Positions 1 through 5,957 of a DNA stretch of 7,690 nucleotides are shown here, piece by piece. The stretch's first letter is position 1; each line of letters begins with the position of its first letter. The DNA is from Bacillota bacterium (GTDB taxonomy: Bacteria; Bacillota; Clostridia; Lachnospirales; Lachnospiraceae). The notes below the pieces were generated by a model. The model had not been told where the DNA came from and did not search any database. It was given only the letters and a program-made list of their open reading frames with translations. The stretch is from positions 1 to 7,690 of the forward strand of contig JAEYRR010000088.1 in NCBI GenBank assembly GCA_023435505.1, given 5' to 3'. The position numbers were made by a program, and so were the translations under genes.

Positions 1-195
1 ATCTACAATTGTATAGGAGCGAATCTCACTGATCTCTGTCAGCCCTGTAAGAACCCCTTTACCGCTAATATCACGAAGCCCTCTCTTTACATCGTATTTG
101 GTATAAAGCTCCGGATTGATAGAAAATGCATCCACACATTTCTGCGACATCTTCATTATTTGCTCTGACGTTTGCAGTATACAGTTTTCTGTCAT
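1..195 (-). CDS. gltA: citrate synthase, N-terminal fragment (continues past base 1)
   Basis: Citrate synthase condenses oxaloacetate with acetyl-CoA to give citrate, the entry step to the TCA cycle and, in many fermentative clostridia, to 2-oxoglutarate and glutamate synthesis. Only the first 65 codons are inside the window; the frame is open to base 1. The recognisable part is residues 28-55: a PELYTKYDVKRGLRD stretch followed by GKGVLTGLTEIS, which is the characteristic N-terminal region of the clostridial citrate synthases. The catalytic His and Asp residues lie outside the window, so activity cannot be judged. The ATG at 195 is chosen because an AGGAG (203-207) sits 7 bases upstream. The gene follows argF but is separated from it by a terminator and a 258-base gap, so it is probably transcribed separately. 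Identification rests on a short segment recognised from memory; a methylcitrate synthase is the main alternative. Confidence 0.82.
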   Translation of the reverse strand, partial: MTENCILQTSEQIMKMSQKCVDAFSINPELYTKYDVKRGLRDISGKGVLTGLTEISEIRSYTIVD

Positions 196-212
196 ATAAT
201 CTCTCCTCTCTT

Positions 213-298
213 ACTTTGTTGAGGAAATTTCATAGTTAATTTTACGTCTATATCTCTACCTCCAAAAGTATGTACAAAGTTAATTATGAAATTTTCCC
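213..298 (-). repeat. long imperfect inverted repeat in the citrate synthase leader
   Basis: Two 19-base arms, 280-298 and 221-239, are reverse complements at 16 of 19 positions; one further pair would be a G-U wobble in RNA and two are A-C mismatches. The loop is about 40 bases. In the minus-strand transcript this would make an AT-rich but long hairpin ending 25 bases before the citrate synthase ATG. A second complementary pair, ACTTTGT (minus strand, 274-280) and ACAAAGT (213-219), involves the loop side of arm 1 and the sequence just 3' of arm 2, so it would compete with the first helix. There is no U-run after the hairpin, so it is not a simple terminator. It could be a regulatory RNA fold or a protein operator; the sequence does not decide. 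Confidence 0.6.
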
Positions 299-306
299 AC
301 TGATTC

Positions 307-343
307 AGTATATCATATATTTTCCTTCAATATGTCGTGTTAA
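307..343 (-). promoter_or_regulatory. possible citrate synthase promoter
   Basis: On the minus strand TTAACA (338-343) is followed 17 bases later by ATATAT (315-320), and a closer -10 match, TATACT, lies at 307-312 but without a good -35 at 17 bases. Either would start transcription at about 300-308, close to or at the first arm of the leader inverted repeat. The region lies just after the argF terminator. AT-rich sequence gives such matches easily, so this is tentative. Confidence 0.3.
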
Positions 344-355
344 CAAAAATTTAAT

Positions 356-405
356 AAAAAAACATATTTCCTACATAAATATTTAGATTTATAGAAGGAA
401 ATATG
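356..405 (-). terminator. intrinsic terminator after argF
   Basis: The arms 363-372 (catatttcct) and 396-405 (aggaaatatg) are perfect 10-base reverse complements, with an inner ATAAAT/ATTTAT pairing (375-380 with 387-392) that nearly closes the loop. In the minus-strand transcript the stem is followed directly by seven U (356-362). It lies about 50 bases past the argF stop. A T-run also follows the stem on the plus strand (407-411), but no plus-strand gene is seen. Confidence 0.8.
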
Positions 406-453
406 CTTTTTAAAGTGTATTTATTCATTATCACAACACAATATTCAGTCTAT

Positions 454-1389
454 TTAATTGCCTAATGTAGCTACCATAACAGCTTTAATCGTATGCATAC
501 GGTTCTCTGCTTCATCAAATATCACATCTGCATTTGACTCAAACACTTCCTCCGTCACTTCTTTGCCTTTTACAGCTGGTAGGCAGTGCATGAAAATTGT
601 CTTCTCATTTTCTGTCATAGCCATGAGCTTATTATTTACCTGATAAGGTTGTAGTAGCGCAATACGTTCTCCTGCCTTATCTTCCTCGCCCATAGAGCAC
701 CAAACATCTGTATAAATCACATCTGCACCTTTCACAGCTTTCAGATCATCTGTAAGTGTCAGTTTGGATCCGGATTCTTGGGCATAAACACCACACTGCT
801 CCACCAAATCTTCAACCGGCCATAGCTGTTTTGGTGCCAAAATGGTAATATTAATTCCCATCTTCGTGCAGCCTATCATTAAACTGTTTCCCATATTGTT
901 ACGTCCATCGCCCACATAAACAAAGTTAAGTCCCTTCAGATACCCAAACTGCTCCTTCATGGTAAGCATATCCGCTAGAATCTGCGTTGGATGGTAGGTA
1001 TCTGTCAAGCCATTCCATACTGGAACCTTACTATACTTCGCAAGAATCTCAACATTCTCTTGTTTAAATCCTCTAAACTCTATACCATCAAACATCCTGC
1101 CAAGTACTCTCGCAGTGTCCTCTACACTTTCCTTATAGCCTAATTGTATATCATCTTTCCCTAAATACTCTGGATGTCCTCCCTCATCAACGCAAGCTAC
1201 TGTAAATGCACATCTGGTTCTAGTAGATGGTTTTTCGAATATCAGAGCTATATTCTTACCCTTTAAACTATCCCCTGTAATTCCTTTTTTCTTGTCTTCC
1301 TTTAGTTTTGCAGCTAAGTCTAATAGTTCATTAATTTCAGCTGCTGTAAAATCCTTCAGTGTCAGAAAACTTCTTCCCTTTAAACTCAT
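454..1389 (-). CDS. argF: ornithine carbamoyltransferase
   Basis: Transfers the carbamoyl group of carbamoyl phosphate to ornithine, giving citrulline, in cytosolic arginine synthesis. The 311-residue length fits the family. Visible signatures are the carbamoyl-phosphate site STRTR (55-59), HPTQ (133-136), the ornithine-site DxxxSMG loop (Asp228, Ser232-Met233-Gly234) and the catalytic HCLP (268-271) whose Cys269 and the SMG loop separate it from aspartate carbamoyltransferase. The ATG at 1389 follows an AAGGGG ribosome site by about 10 bases. It forms its own transcription unit: a terminator closes the upstream gene at 1480-1517, a promoter lies at 1444-1470, and two ARG boxes lie at 1409-1446. 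That operator, and the absence of arcA or arcC beside it, favour the biosynthetic argF role over catabolic arcB, although an arginine-activated arcB is not strictly excluded by sequence alone. Confidence 0.93.
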   Translation of the reverse strand: MSLKGRSFLTLKDFTAAEINELLDLAAKLKEDKKKGITGDSLKGKNIALIFEKPSTRTRCAFTVACVDEGGHPEYLGKDDIQLGYKESVEDTARVLGRMFDGIEFRGFKQENVEILAKYSKVPVWNGLTDTYHPTQILADMLTMKEQFGYLKGLNFVYVGDGRNNMGNSLMIGCTKMGINITILAPKQLWPVEDLVEQCGVYAQESGSKLTLTDDLKAVKGADVIYTDVWCSMGEEDKAGERIALLQPYQVNNKLMAMTENEKTIFMHCLPAVKGKEVTEEVFESNADVIFDEAENRMHTIKAVMVATLGN

Positions 1390-1408
1390 ACCAGCACACC
1401 CCTTTTAT

Positions 1409-1446
1409 GTAGAATAATTATACATATTTATGTTTATTTATACATT
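1409..1446 (-). promoter_or_regulatory. tandem ARG boxes (ArgR/AhrC operator) of argF
   Basis: Two adjacent 18-base sites on the minus strand, AATGTATAAATAAACATA (1429-1446) and TATGTATAATTATTCTAC (1409-1426), each match 16 of 18 positions of the known ARG box pattern TNTGNATWWWWATNCANA. They are 2 bases apart, within the 2-3 base spacing known for paired ArgR operators, putting them on the same DNA face for a hexamer. The distal box overlaps the -10 hexamer by three bases and the proximal box covers the likely start site, so arginine-loaded ArgR would block RNA polymerase. Repression is inferred from position. Confidence 0.75.
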
Positions 1447-1470
1447 ATATCTATTTGAGTGAAATGTCAA
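1444..1470 (-). promoter_or_regulatory. argF promoter
   Basis: On the minus strand a perfect TTGACA (1465-1470) and a perfect TATAAT (1444-1449) are separated by 15 bases, shorter than the usual 17. The promoter begins only nine bases beyond the terminator of the preceding gene. The -10 overlaps the first ARG box. Sliding either hexamer by one or two bases gives more usual spacing but poorer matches. Confidence 0.65.
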
Positions 1471-1479
1471 GTATATTTT

Positions 1480-1517
1480 AAAAAATCCATAGAGAAGCAT
1501 ATTGCCACTCTATGGAT
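1480..1517 (-). terminator. intrinsic terminator after the LtaS-like gene
   Basis: Perfect 10-base arms 1485-1494 and 1508-1517 (ATCCATAGAG and its complement) enclose a 13-base loop with a further GCA/TGC pair, followed in the minus-strand transcript by six U (1480-1485). It begins five bases after the stop codon of the LtaS-like gene and isolates it from argF. Confidence 0.88.
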
Positions 1518-1522
1518 GATTA

Positions 1523-3430
1523 TTAATTAAGCTCATCTTCCGGTGATATTGGTTCACTTGTCTGACTACCATCATCTGTTACTATATTCTGGTTATGCGT
1601 AAACATTTTAGACATCAAATCATTATTCAGAATATAGGTAGAAGTCTCCTTCAGCTTCAAGGCTCGTTCATAATCACTTTGATATAGATTAATATCGAAT
1701 TGTTCTCCACTATTAATATCCCAGGCTCGGCTACCCTCAAACAGCCCCTCTCTGGATATCTCAAACATAACGTTATCTTTTATAAAGGAGCCTTGAAACA
1801 AATAAACGGTAAATGCCACAAATCCCGTATTAGAATTTATCAAATCACGCCCTAGTACATAGGGTTGAGGAATTCTAATATCAAAAAGATTGGCTATGGT
1901 TGGGAGAAAATCAATCTGCCCACCAGTAGTTGAGATCGTATCTGTCACTCCACTTTTTGGAACATGGACAATTAATGGCACCTTAAACATCTCATCATAA
2001 TCATAGCTTTTTCCAATAAACTTGGAAACCGTTTTATAATTCTCATCCATATTGCAGTTTAATCCATGGTGATCCCCATACATAGCGATTACGGTATTGT
2101 CATAGAGTCCAGCCTCTTTCAACTCTCTTATAAACTGGCCGATAGCTGCATCCGTATAGGCTACTGTTTGCAAATATTTCCCAAAAGCCGTTCCCTTGTC
2201 ACTCTCCAGTAGTTGAATAGTTGCCATCTCCTCAGGCAGAACATACGGATGGTGGTTCGTTAAAGTAACTATGAAAGAGAAAAATGGATCCTTCTGTTTC
2301 TTTAAAATATCTATCGTCTGCGAAAACATAGATTTATCACTGATACCTAAGCCTATAATCTCGTCACTAATTAGATCTTCTTGGCTGTAAAATTCCTGAA
2401 AGCCCTGATATGGATAGGCCTTTTCCCTATTCCAGAAGGATCCTTCATATCCGTGAATGGCCATAGTATTATATCCATGGCTTCTCAGTAACCAAGGAAG
2501 TCCATTATAGGTGTTTTTTGTATATAGACTATAGCATTCTCGGTCTATTACCGGATACAAACTATTCAGACTGGTAAATTCAGCATCAACTGTATTACCT
2601 TTTCCTATGTTAGAGTAGTAATTATTAAAATAGATCGTATCCCTCTTTAATAAAGCATTGATATTCGGAGTTAGCTCCTGACCATTATATGTTGCACCAA
2701 TTACAAAATTCTGCAAGGACTCAACCTGTATGACAACCAGATTCTTGCCTTTGCATAATCCTTGATAAATATTGGCCTTTGGAGTTTCCTTTTCCTCCTC
2801 TACCTCATTCAGAACCTTATCATTCGGTATAGTTTTATTACTTATGCTATCGACTACACTGTAGTATAAATCATTTAAATGGTTACTGAAGAATTCAATA
2901 GAATTGAATTTACGTATCGCCTTAGTGTTTAAAGGATTAATAGCAACTACCACTAAAGTCAAAAGTAAAATCCACCTGAATCTCCTTACAATTCGTCTTG
3001 TAATATGAAATCTCTCTGCCCAGGTTTTAGCGTATTTTCGAAACAGATAATAAGTTATCGGTACTTCAGCAATCATAATAAAGCTAGCAGGAATTAAAGT
3101 TGCCAAAAAACTATTTGGAACTTTTGCCACATTGGAAGCCTGCCACAACTGCTTTACAGAAACCGTCTGATTGTAATAATTAAAATACATCGTATCCGAA
3201 AACATCAATAATGTAAATCCTGCATATAGAACCAAAAAAACTATATTACTATATTTAAAATTACTTGTACCAAACTCCAGAAAAAGAAGCAGCAAAACTA
3301 AAATACTGCCTATGGTTACTATACTTCCAACCAGACTAACATGAATTAATCTATAATAGGTAAACAGCTTTATGCTCATTAACACGATTAACATCCAAGG
3401 TGATGTCATAAAACTTTTCACTTTTTCCAT
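1523..3430 (-). CDS. LtaS-like membrane phosphoglycerol transferase (lipoteichoic acid synthase family)
   Basis: A 635-residue member of the LtaS/sulfatase family, which transfers glycerol phosphate from phosphatidylglycerol to a growing polymer on the outer membrane face. The N-terminal 170 residues hold about five hydrophobic segments (roughly 12-27, 33-53, 62-80, 108-130, 152-168). A charged linker (about 200-220) leads to the extracellular alkaline-phosphatase-fold domain (about 228-525). Catalytic features match LtaS: metal ligand Glu237 in VESLQNF, nucleophile Thr280 in GKGNTVDAEF, substrate-site Trp333 and Arg335 in FWNREKAY, His394 region in TNHHPY, and Asp453-His454 in GDHHG. GGQIDFLPT (503-511) is another family landmark. 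The C-terminal 25 residues are acidic and polar, probably disordered. The start at 3430 has an AAGGGGG site about 8 bases upstream. Single-gene unit between terminators. Whether it makes lipoteichoic acid, primes it, or modifies another polymer cannot be told; I see no glycolipid gene nearby. Confidence 0.88.
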   Translation of the reverse strand: MEKVKSFMTSPWMLIVLMSIKLFTYYRLIHVSLVGSIVTIGSILVLLLLFLEFGTSNFKYSNIVFLVLYAGFTLLMFSDTMYFNYYNQTVSVKQLWQASNVAKVPNSFLATLIPASFIMIAEVPITYYLFRKYAKTWAERFHITRRIVRRFRWILLLTLVVVAINPLNTKAIRKFNSIEFFSNHLNDLYYSVVDSISNKTIPNDKVLNEVEEEKETPKANIYQGLCKGKNLVVIQVESLQNFVIGATYNGQELTPNINALLKRDTIYFNNYYSNIGKGNTVDAEFTSLNSLYPVIDRECYSLYTKNTYNGLPWLLRSHGYNTMAIHGYEGSFWNREKAYPYQGFQEFYSQEDLISDEIIGLGISDKSMFSQTIDILKKQKDPFFSFIVTLTNHHPYVLPEEMATIQLLESDKGTAFGKYLQTVAYTDAAIGQFIRELKEAGLYDNTVIAMYGDHHGLNCNMDENYKTVSKFIGKSYDYDEMFKVPLIVHVPKSGVTDTISTTGGQIDFLPTIANLFDIRIPQPYVLGRDLINSNTGFVAFTVYLFQGSFIKDNVMFEISREGLFEGSRAWDINSGEQFDINLYQSDYERALKLKETSTYILNNDLMSKMFTHNQNIVTDDGSQTSEPISPEDELN

Positions 3431-3470
3431 CTTATGTCCCCCTTATCTATAGATTCCTATGACCTTCTCT

Positions 3471-3499
3471 ATGCTACCTCTTTTTCTTGTTTTATTCAA
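3471..3499 (-). promoter_or_regulatory. possible promoter of the LtaS-like gene
   Basis: On the minus strand TTGAAT (3494-3499) and TAGCAT (3471-3476) are 17 bases apart, each matching the consensus at four of six positions. It lies between the terminator of the SPFH operon and the gene start, giving a leader of about 35 bases. A second TTAACA at 3514-3519 is a possible alternative -35 without a good -10. Confidence 0.35.
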
Positions 3500-3542
3500 T
3501 ACTTTCCATGTATTGTTAAGAAAACCTTAGGATTTTATACAT

Positions 3543-3577
3543 AAAAAACCTCACATCACATTTAACTGTGATGTGAG
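3543..3577 (-). terminator. intrinsic terminator after the NfeD-SPFH operon
   Basis: Perfect 11-base arms 3550-3560 and 3567-3577 (CTCACATCACA and its complement) with a six-base loop are followed in the minus-strand transcript by six U (3543-3548). It lies about 60 bases after the SPFH stop codon; the stretch between (3578-3635) holds nothing else I can name. Confidence 0.92.
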
Positions 3578-3635
3578 ATTCTTAACTTACTGCCATTGGG
3601 TTTCCCCTTACAGGTTTTATTCATTTAACTCTCGA

Positions 3636-4568
3636 TTACTCGTCTTTTCCTACTTCAGTAATGGATTTTACTAATCCGGCGATTCCCTGAATCTCAGATG
3701 GAATAATAATCTTCGTTGCTTTTCCGTCAGCTGCTTTGGCAAAGGCTTCTAAGCTCTTAATCTGCAAAACAGCACCACTTGGTGCAGATTCATTTAAGAA
3801 CTTGATACCATCTGCATTAGCCTTCTGTACAGTAAGAATGGCTTCGGCCTGACCTTCTGCCTCACGGATGGTCGCTTCCTTCTTCGCTTCTGCACGAAGA
3901 ATGGCAGCTTCTTTCTCAGCTTCTGCTTCCAGAATAGCAGATTCTTTCTTACCTTCTGCTACAAGGATAGTCGACTTCTTCTCACCTTCTGCACGAAGAA
4001 TGGATTCTCTTCGTTCACGTTCTGCCTTCATCTGCTTCTCCATAGCATCCTGAATAGCTGCTGGAGGGATAATATTCTTTAATTCAACACGATTAACTTT
4101 GATTCCCCATGGATCTGTAGCAACATCAAGAGAAACACGCATCTTTGTATTTATTATTTCCCTGGAAGTTAAGGTTTCATCCAATTCCAAATCACCAATA
4201 ATATTACGAAGTGTTGTTGCAGTTAAATTCTCTATTGCCATGATAGGATTTTCAACACCATACGCATAAAGCTTAGGGTCTGTTATCTGGAAGAACACTA
4301 CAGTATCAATTCTCATGGTAACGTTATCCTTAGTGATAACCGGTTGTGGCGCAAAATCAACAACCTGTTCCTTTAAAAGCACTCTCTTTGCCACCTTATC
4401 AACAAACGGCCATTTTATATGAAGACCTACACCCCAGGTTGCCTGATATCCGCCTAAACGCTCAACGATATATGCATGGGCTTGTGGTACAACTTTGATA
4501 CAGGTTGCAAATATTAATAAAATTAATACTATAACTGCTATTAAGATATAAACATATGGATTTTCCAT
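3636..4568 (-). CDS. SPFH/Band 7 family membrane protein (paraslipin/QmcA type)
   Basis: Stomatin-family scaffold protein, 310 residues. SPFH proteins oligomerise into large membrane-attached assemblies that organise membrane microdomains; the exact client is unknown. An N-terminal membrane anchor (about 7-24) is followed by the SPFH core (about 25-175), with landmarks VPQAHAYIVERLGGY, VITKDNVTMRID and ATTLRNIIGDLELDE that fit the paraslipin/QmcA branch rather than flotillin. Residues 175-250 form a long charged helix containing about five 11-residue repeats starting with Ile-Leu (190-243), and a more hydrophobic C-terminal segment follows. The ATG at 4568 has a strong AAGGAGGAG site. It is 20 bases downstream of nfeD; NfeD-SPFH pairs are a widely conserved operon in which NfeD is thought to partner the SPFH ring. 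Family assignment is firm, physiological role is not. Confidence 0.92.
   Translation of the reverse strand: MENPYVYILIAVIVLILLIFATCIKVVPQAHAYIVERLGGYQATWGVGLHIKWPFVDKVAKRVLLKEQVVDFAPQPVITKDNVTMRIDTVVFFQITDPKLYAYGVENPIMAIENLTATTLRNIIGDLELDETLTSREIINTKMRVSLDVATDPWGIKVNRVELKNIIPPAAIQDAMEKQMKAERERRESILRAEGEKKSTILVAEGKKESAILEAEAEKEAAILRAEAKKEATIREAEGQAEAILTVQKANADGIKFLNESAPSGAVLQIKSLEAFAKAADGKATKIIIPSEIQGIAGLVKSITEVGKDE
3840..4001 (-). repeat. 33-base coding repeats encoding a hendecad coiled coil
   Basis: Within the SPFH gene, residues 190-243 read as consecutive 11-residue units: ILRAEGEKKST, ILVAEGKKESA, ILEAEAEKEAA, ILRAEAKKEAT and a shorter IREAEGQAEA. The DNA shows a matching imperfect 33-base period. 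The unit pattern (two aliphatic residues, then AE, then alternating charges) is that of a right-handed hendecad coiled coil, as expected for the helical wall of SPFH assemblies. Confidence 0.8.
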
Positions 4569-4588
4569 TGAAACTCCTCCTTTTAAAC

Positions 4589-5050
4589 CTATAATATGGT
4601 TTCTCTCTCCTGACTGGCTGGAATCTGCTCTTCTACAATAACTTTTACTCCAATAATCTCTACAATCTTTACTATAGCATCTTTTGGAATTACTTTATTA
4701 TCTGTTGCTCTTGCCGTCCACTCCAGACCGTTAATCAAAACTGTTCCAACATTATTCAGATTATCAATGGTCTCTGTTACCTTTGCTCTAGTTCCTATTA
4801 AACTCTCGCTATTGGTAGGTACACGCTTCGTATTAAAGAATTTCATAGCAACCGGTCGTGTGAACACAAGCAAGATAATAGAAAGAACAAAGAATAAGAC
4901 AATCTGCACTACCAGATTAAACTCAAGCAAAGCTGCTATAAACGCAACCAAAGCTCCGCCGGCAAACCAGATTGTTGTGAGGCCCAATGTAGCAATCTCA
5001 ATTAGGATAAAAAGGATTAAGAGAATTAGCCATGCAATTGCTTCATTCAT
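4589..5050 (-). CDS. NfeD-like membrane protein (short form, OB-fold)
   Basis: Short NfeD family protein without the serine-protease domain of the long form. From the ATG at 5050 it is 153 residues: hydrophobic segments at about 5-25, 28-43 and 46-66 make up the membrane part, then a soluble C-terminal domain (about 80-145) with the IGTRAKV...VLING..WTARA pattern of the NfeD OB fold. NfeD proteins are partners of SPFH proteins, and the paraslipin gene lies 20 bases downstream, so the two are surely co-transcribed. An in-frame GTG at 5059 would add three residues (reading VDL), but the AAAGGAG site (5059-5065) overlaps that GTG and is 8 bases from the ATG, so ATG 5050 is preferred. Confidence 0.88.
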   Translation of the reverse strand: MNEAIAWLILLILFILIEIATLGLTTIWFAGGALVAFIAALLEFNLVVQIVLFFVLSIILLVFTRPVAMKFFNTKRVPTNSESLIGTRAKVTETIDNLNNVGTVLINGLEWTARATDNKVIPKDAIVKIVEIIGVKVIVEEQIPASQERETIL

Positions 5051-5058
5051 TAAATCCA

Positions 5059-5065
5059 CTCCTTT
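5059..5065 (-). promoter_or_regulatory. ribosome binding site deciding the nfeD start
   Basis: AAAGGAG on the minus strand lies 8 bases before the ATG at 5050 and runs into the upstream in-frame GTG at 5057-5059. It therefore supports the ATG and makes the longer GTG start unlikely. Confidence 0.75.
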
Positions 5066-5095
5066 CCATAGGAAATATAAACTCTACCTGTCTAC

Positions 5096-5124
5096 ATCTT
5101 ACCTTAAAAGTATAGACACTTCAA
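5096..5124 (-). promoter_or_regulatory. possible promoter of the nfeD-SPFH operon
   Basis: On the minus strand TTGAAG (5119-5124) and TAAGAT (5096-5101) are 17 bases apart, each with four of six consensus bases. The 112-base gap between the methyltransferase stop and nfeD is far larger than the other gaps upstream, which fits an internal promoter. No convincing terminator is seen in the gap, so read-through from the ktr genes is also possible. Confidence 0.4.
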
Positions 5125-5162
5125 GTTGTCCCCCCTACTATTAATGGATTTTTAATAATCAT

Positions 5163-5945
5163 CTAGAATCGTCTTTGCCTTGCCACCTCAAACATCAGGA
5201 TGGAAGCCGCCATAGCCGCATTTAACGACTCTACCTTGCCTGCCATAGGTATTCTTATTAAAGTATCCGCTAGCTCCCCAGTCTCCTCTGTCAGTCCATT
5301 GGCTTCATTTCCAATAAGGAACCCACATGGTTTTGTATAATTAAAGGATTCATATTCTTTTGAGCCTTGTAAATGAGCTGCATACAACGTTATTCCCTGG
5401 TTTTTAGCCTTTCTCATGGCATCTCTAAAATCCTCCACATAACAAAATGGTACACGAAATACTGAACCCATTGTGGAGCGAATTACCTTTGGATTAAAAA
5501 TATCTGCAGACTCCTTACTTAAAATGACGCCAGTAGCCCCAGCGCCCTCAGCGGATCGTAGTATCGTTCCTAGATTACCTGGATCCCTGAGATTCTCTAA
5601 CATAATAATATGTCCATCAGACTTTGCCAGGATGTCTTCTAGTGAGTATTTCGGTATCTTAACAGTAGCTAATATTCCTTGAGGTGTTACAGTATCTGAC
5701 ATCTCTTGAAAGAGCTTGTCACTAACTACCTCATAAGATAAGGTACCAAGGGTACTATTATGCTGTTTCTGAAATTCTTCCTCTCTAGACTCTGCTATAA
5801 AGATCTCCTGGATTCCGAATTCCATTGCTTCCTCTACCATCTTAAAGCCTTCCACTAGAAACAACCCTGCTTCCGCTCTTGCTTTTGCTTTTTTCTTTAA
5901 TTGTATCACTTGCTTAATTTTGTTATTACTGCTACTGGTTATCAT
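5163..5945 (-). CDS. SpoU/TrmH-family RNA 2'-O-methyltransferase (probable 23S rRNA methylase)
   Basis: A 260-residue SPOUT-class enzyme using S-adenosylmethionine to methylate a ribose 2'-hydroxyl in RNA. An N-terminal substrate-binding domain (about 1-95, with FLVEGFKMVEEA at 29-40) precedes the knotted catalytic domain. All three SpoU motifs are intact: motif 1 at 116-135 (NLRDPGNLGTILRSAE, Asn124 and Arg130), motif 2 at 208-218 (GFLIGNEANGL, Glu214) and motif 3 at 232-247 (IPMAGKVESLNAAMAA). The layout resembles RlmB/YsgA-type rRNA methylases rather than the shorter TrmL tRNA enzymes, but the target nucleotide cannot be read from sequence. The start at 5945 has an AAGGA site and lies 12 bases after the ktrA stop, so it is probably in the same operon. 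In other Firmicutes such a gene often lies near pheST, which is not in this window. Confidence 0.88.
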   Translation of the reverse strand: MITSSSNNKIKQVIQLKKKAKARAEAGLFLVEGFKMVEEAMEFGIQEIFIAESREEEFQKQHNSTLGTLSYEVVSDKLFQEMSDTVTPQGILATVKIPKYSLEDILAKSDGHIIMLENLRDPGNLGTILRSAEGAGATGVILSKESADIFNPKVIRSTMGSVFRVPFCYVEDFRDAMRKAKNQGITLYAAHLQGSKEYESFNYTKPCGFLIGNEANGLTEETGELADTLIRIPMAGKVESLNAAMAASILMFEVARQRRF

Positions 5946-5957
5946 ATTTCTTCCTTG

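Noticed and set aside
1390..1522. T-box or arginine-sensing leader before argF
   Set aside because: The distance from predicted start site to ATG is only about 50 bases and is filled by ARG boxes; the only hairpin in the gap is the terminator of the preceding gene, upstream of the promoter.
3578..3635. Small hairpin GGGG-AAA-CCC region between the SPFH stop and its terminator
   Set aside because: Stem of three to four pairs only, with mismatched flanks; nothing beyond chance.
3868..4053. Plus-strand frame rich in Ala, Ser and Arg
   Set aside because: It is the reverse reading of the 33-base repeats of the SPFH coiled coil, which explains its repetitive look.
4767..5144. 125-codon plus-strand open frame over nfeD and its upstream gap
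   Set aside because: Mostly antisense to nfeD, basic and low in recognisable features; no promoter or partner gene on that strand.
5060..5162. Extracytoplasmic sigma (SigW-type) promoter before nfeD, as known for the NfeD-flotillin operon of Bacillus
   Set aside because: No TGAAAC...CGTA pair at suitable spacing is visible; a weak housekeeping-type promoter fits better.
5130..5165. Terminator after the methyltransferase gene
   Set aside because: Only a weak AT-only pairing (TTATTAA with TTAATA) is present, with no stable stem and no U-run at the right place.
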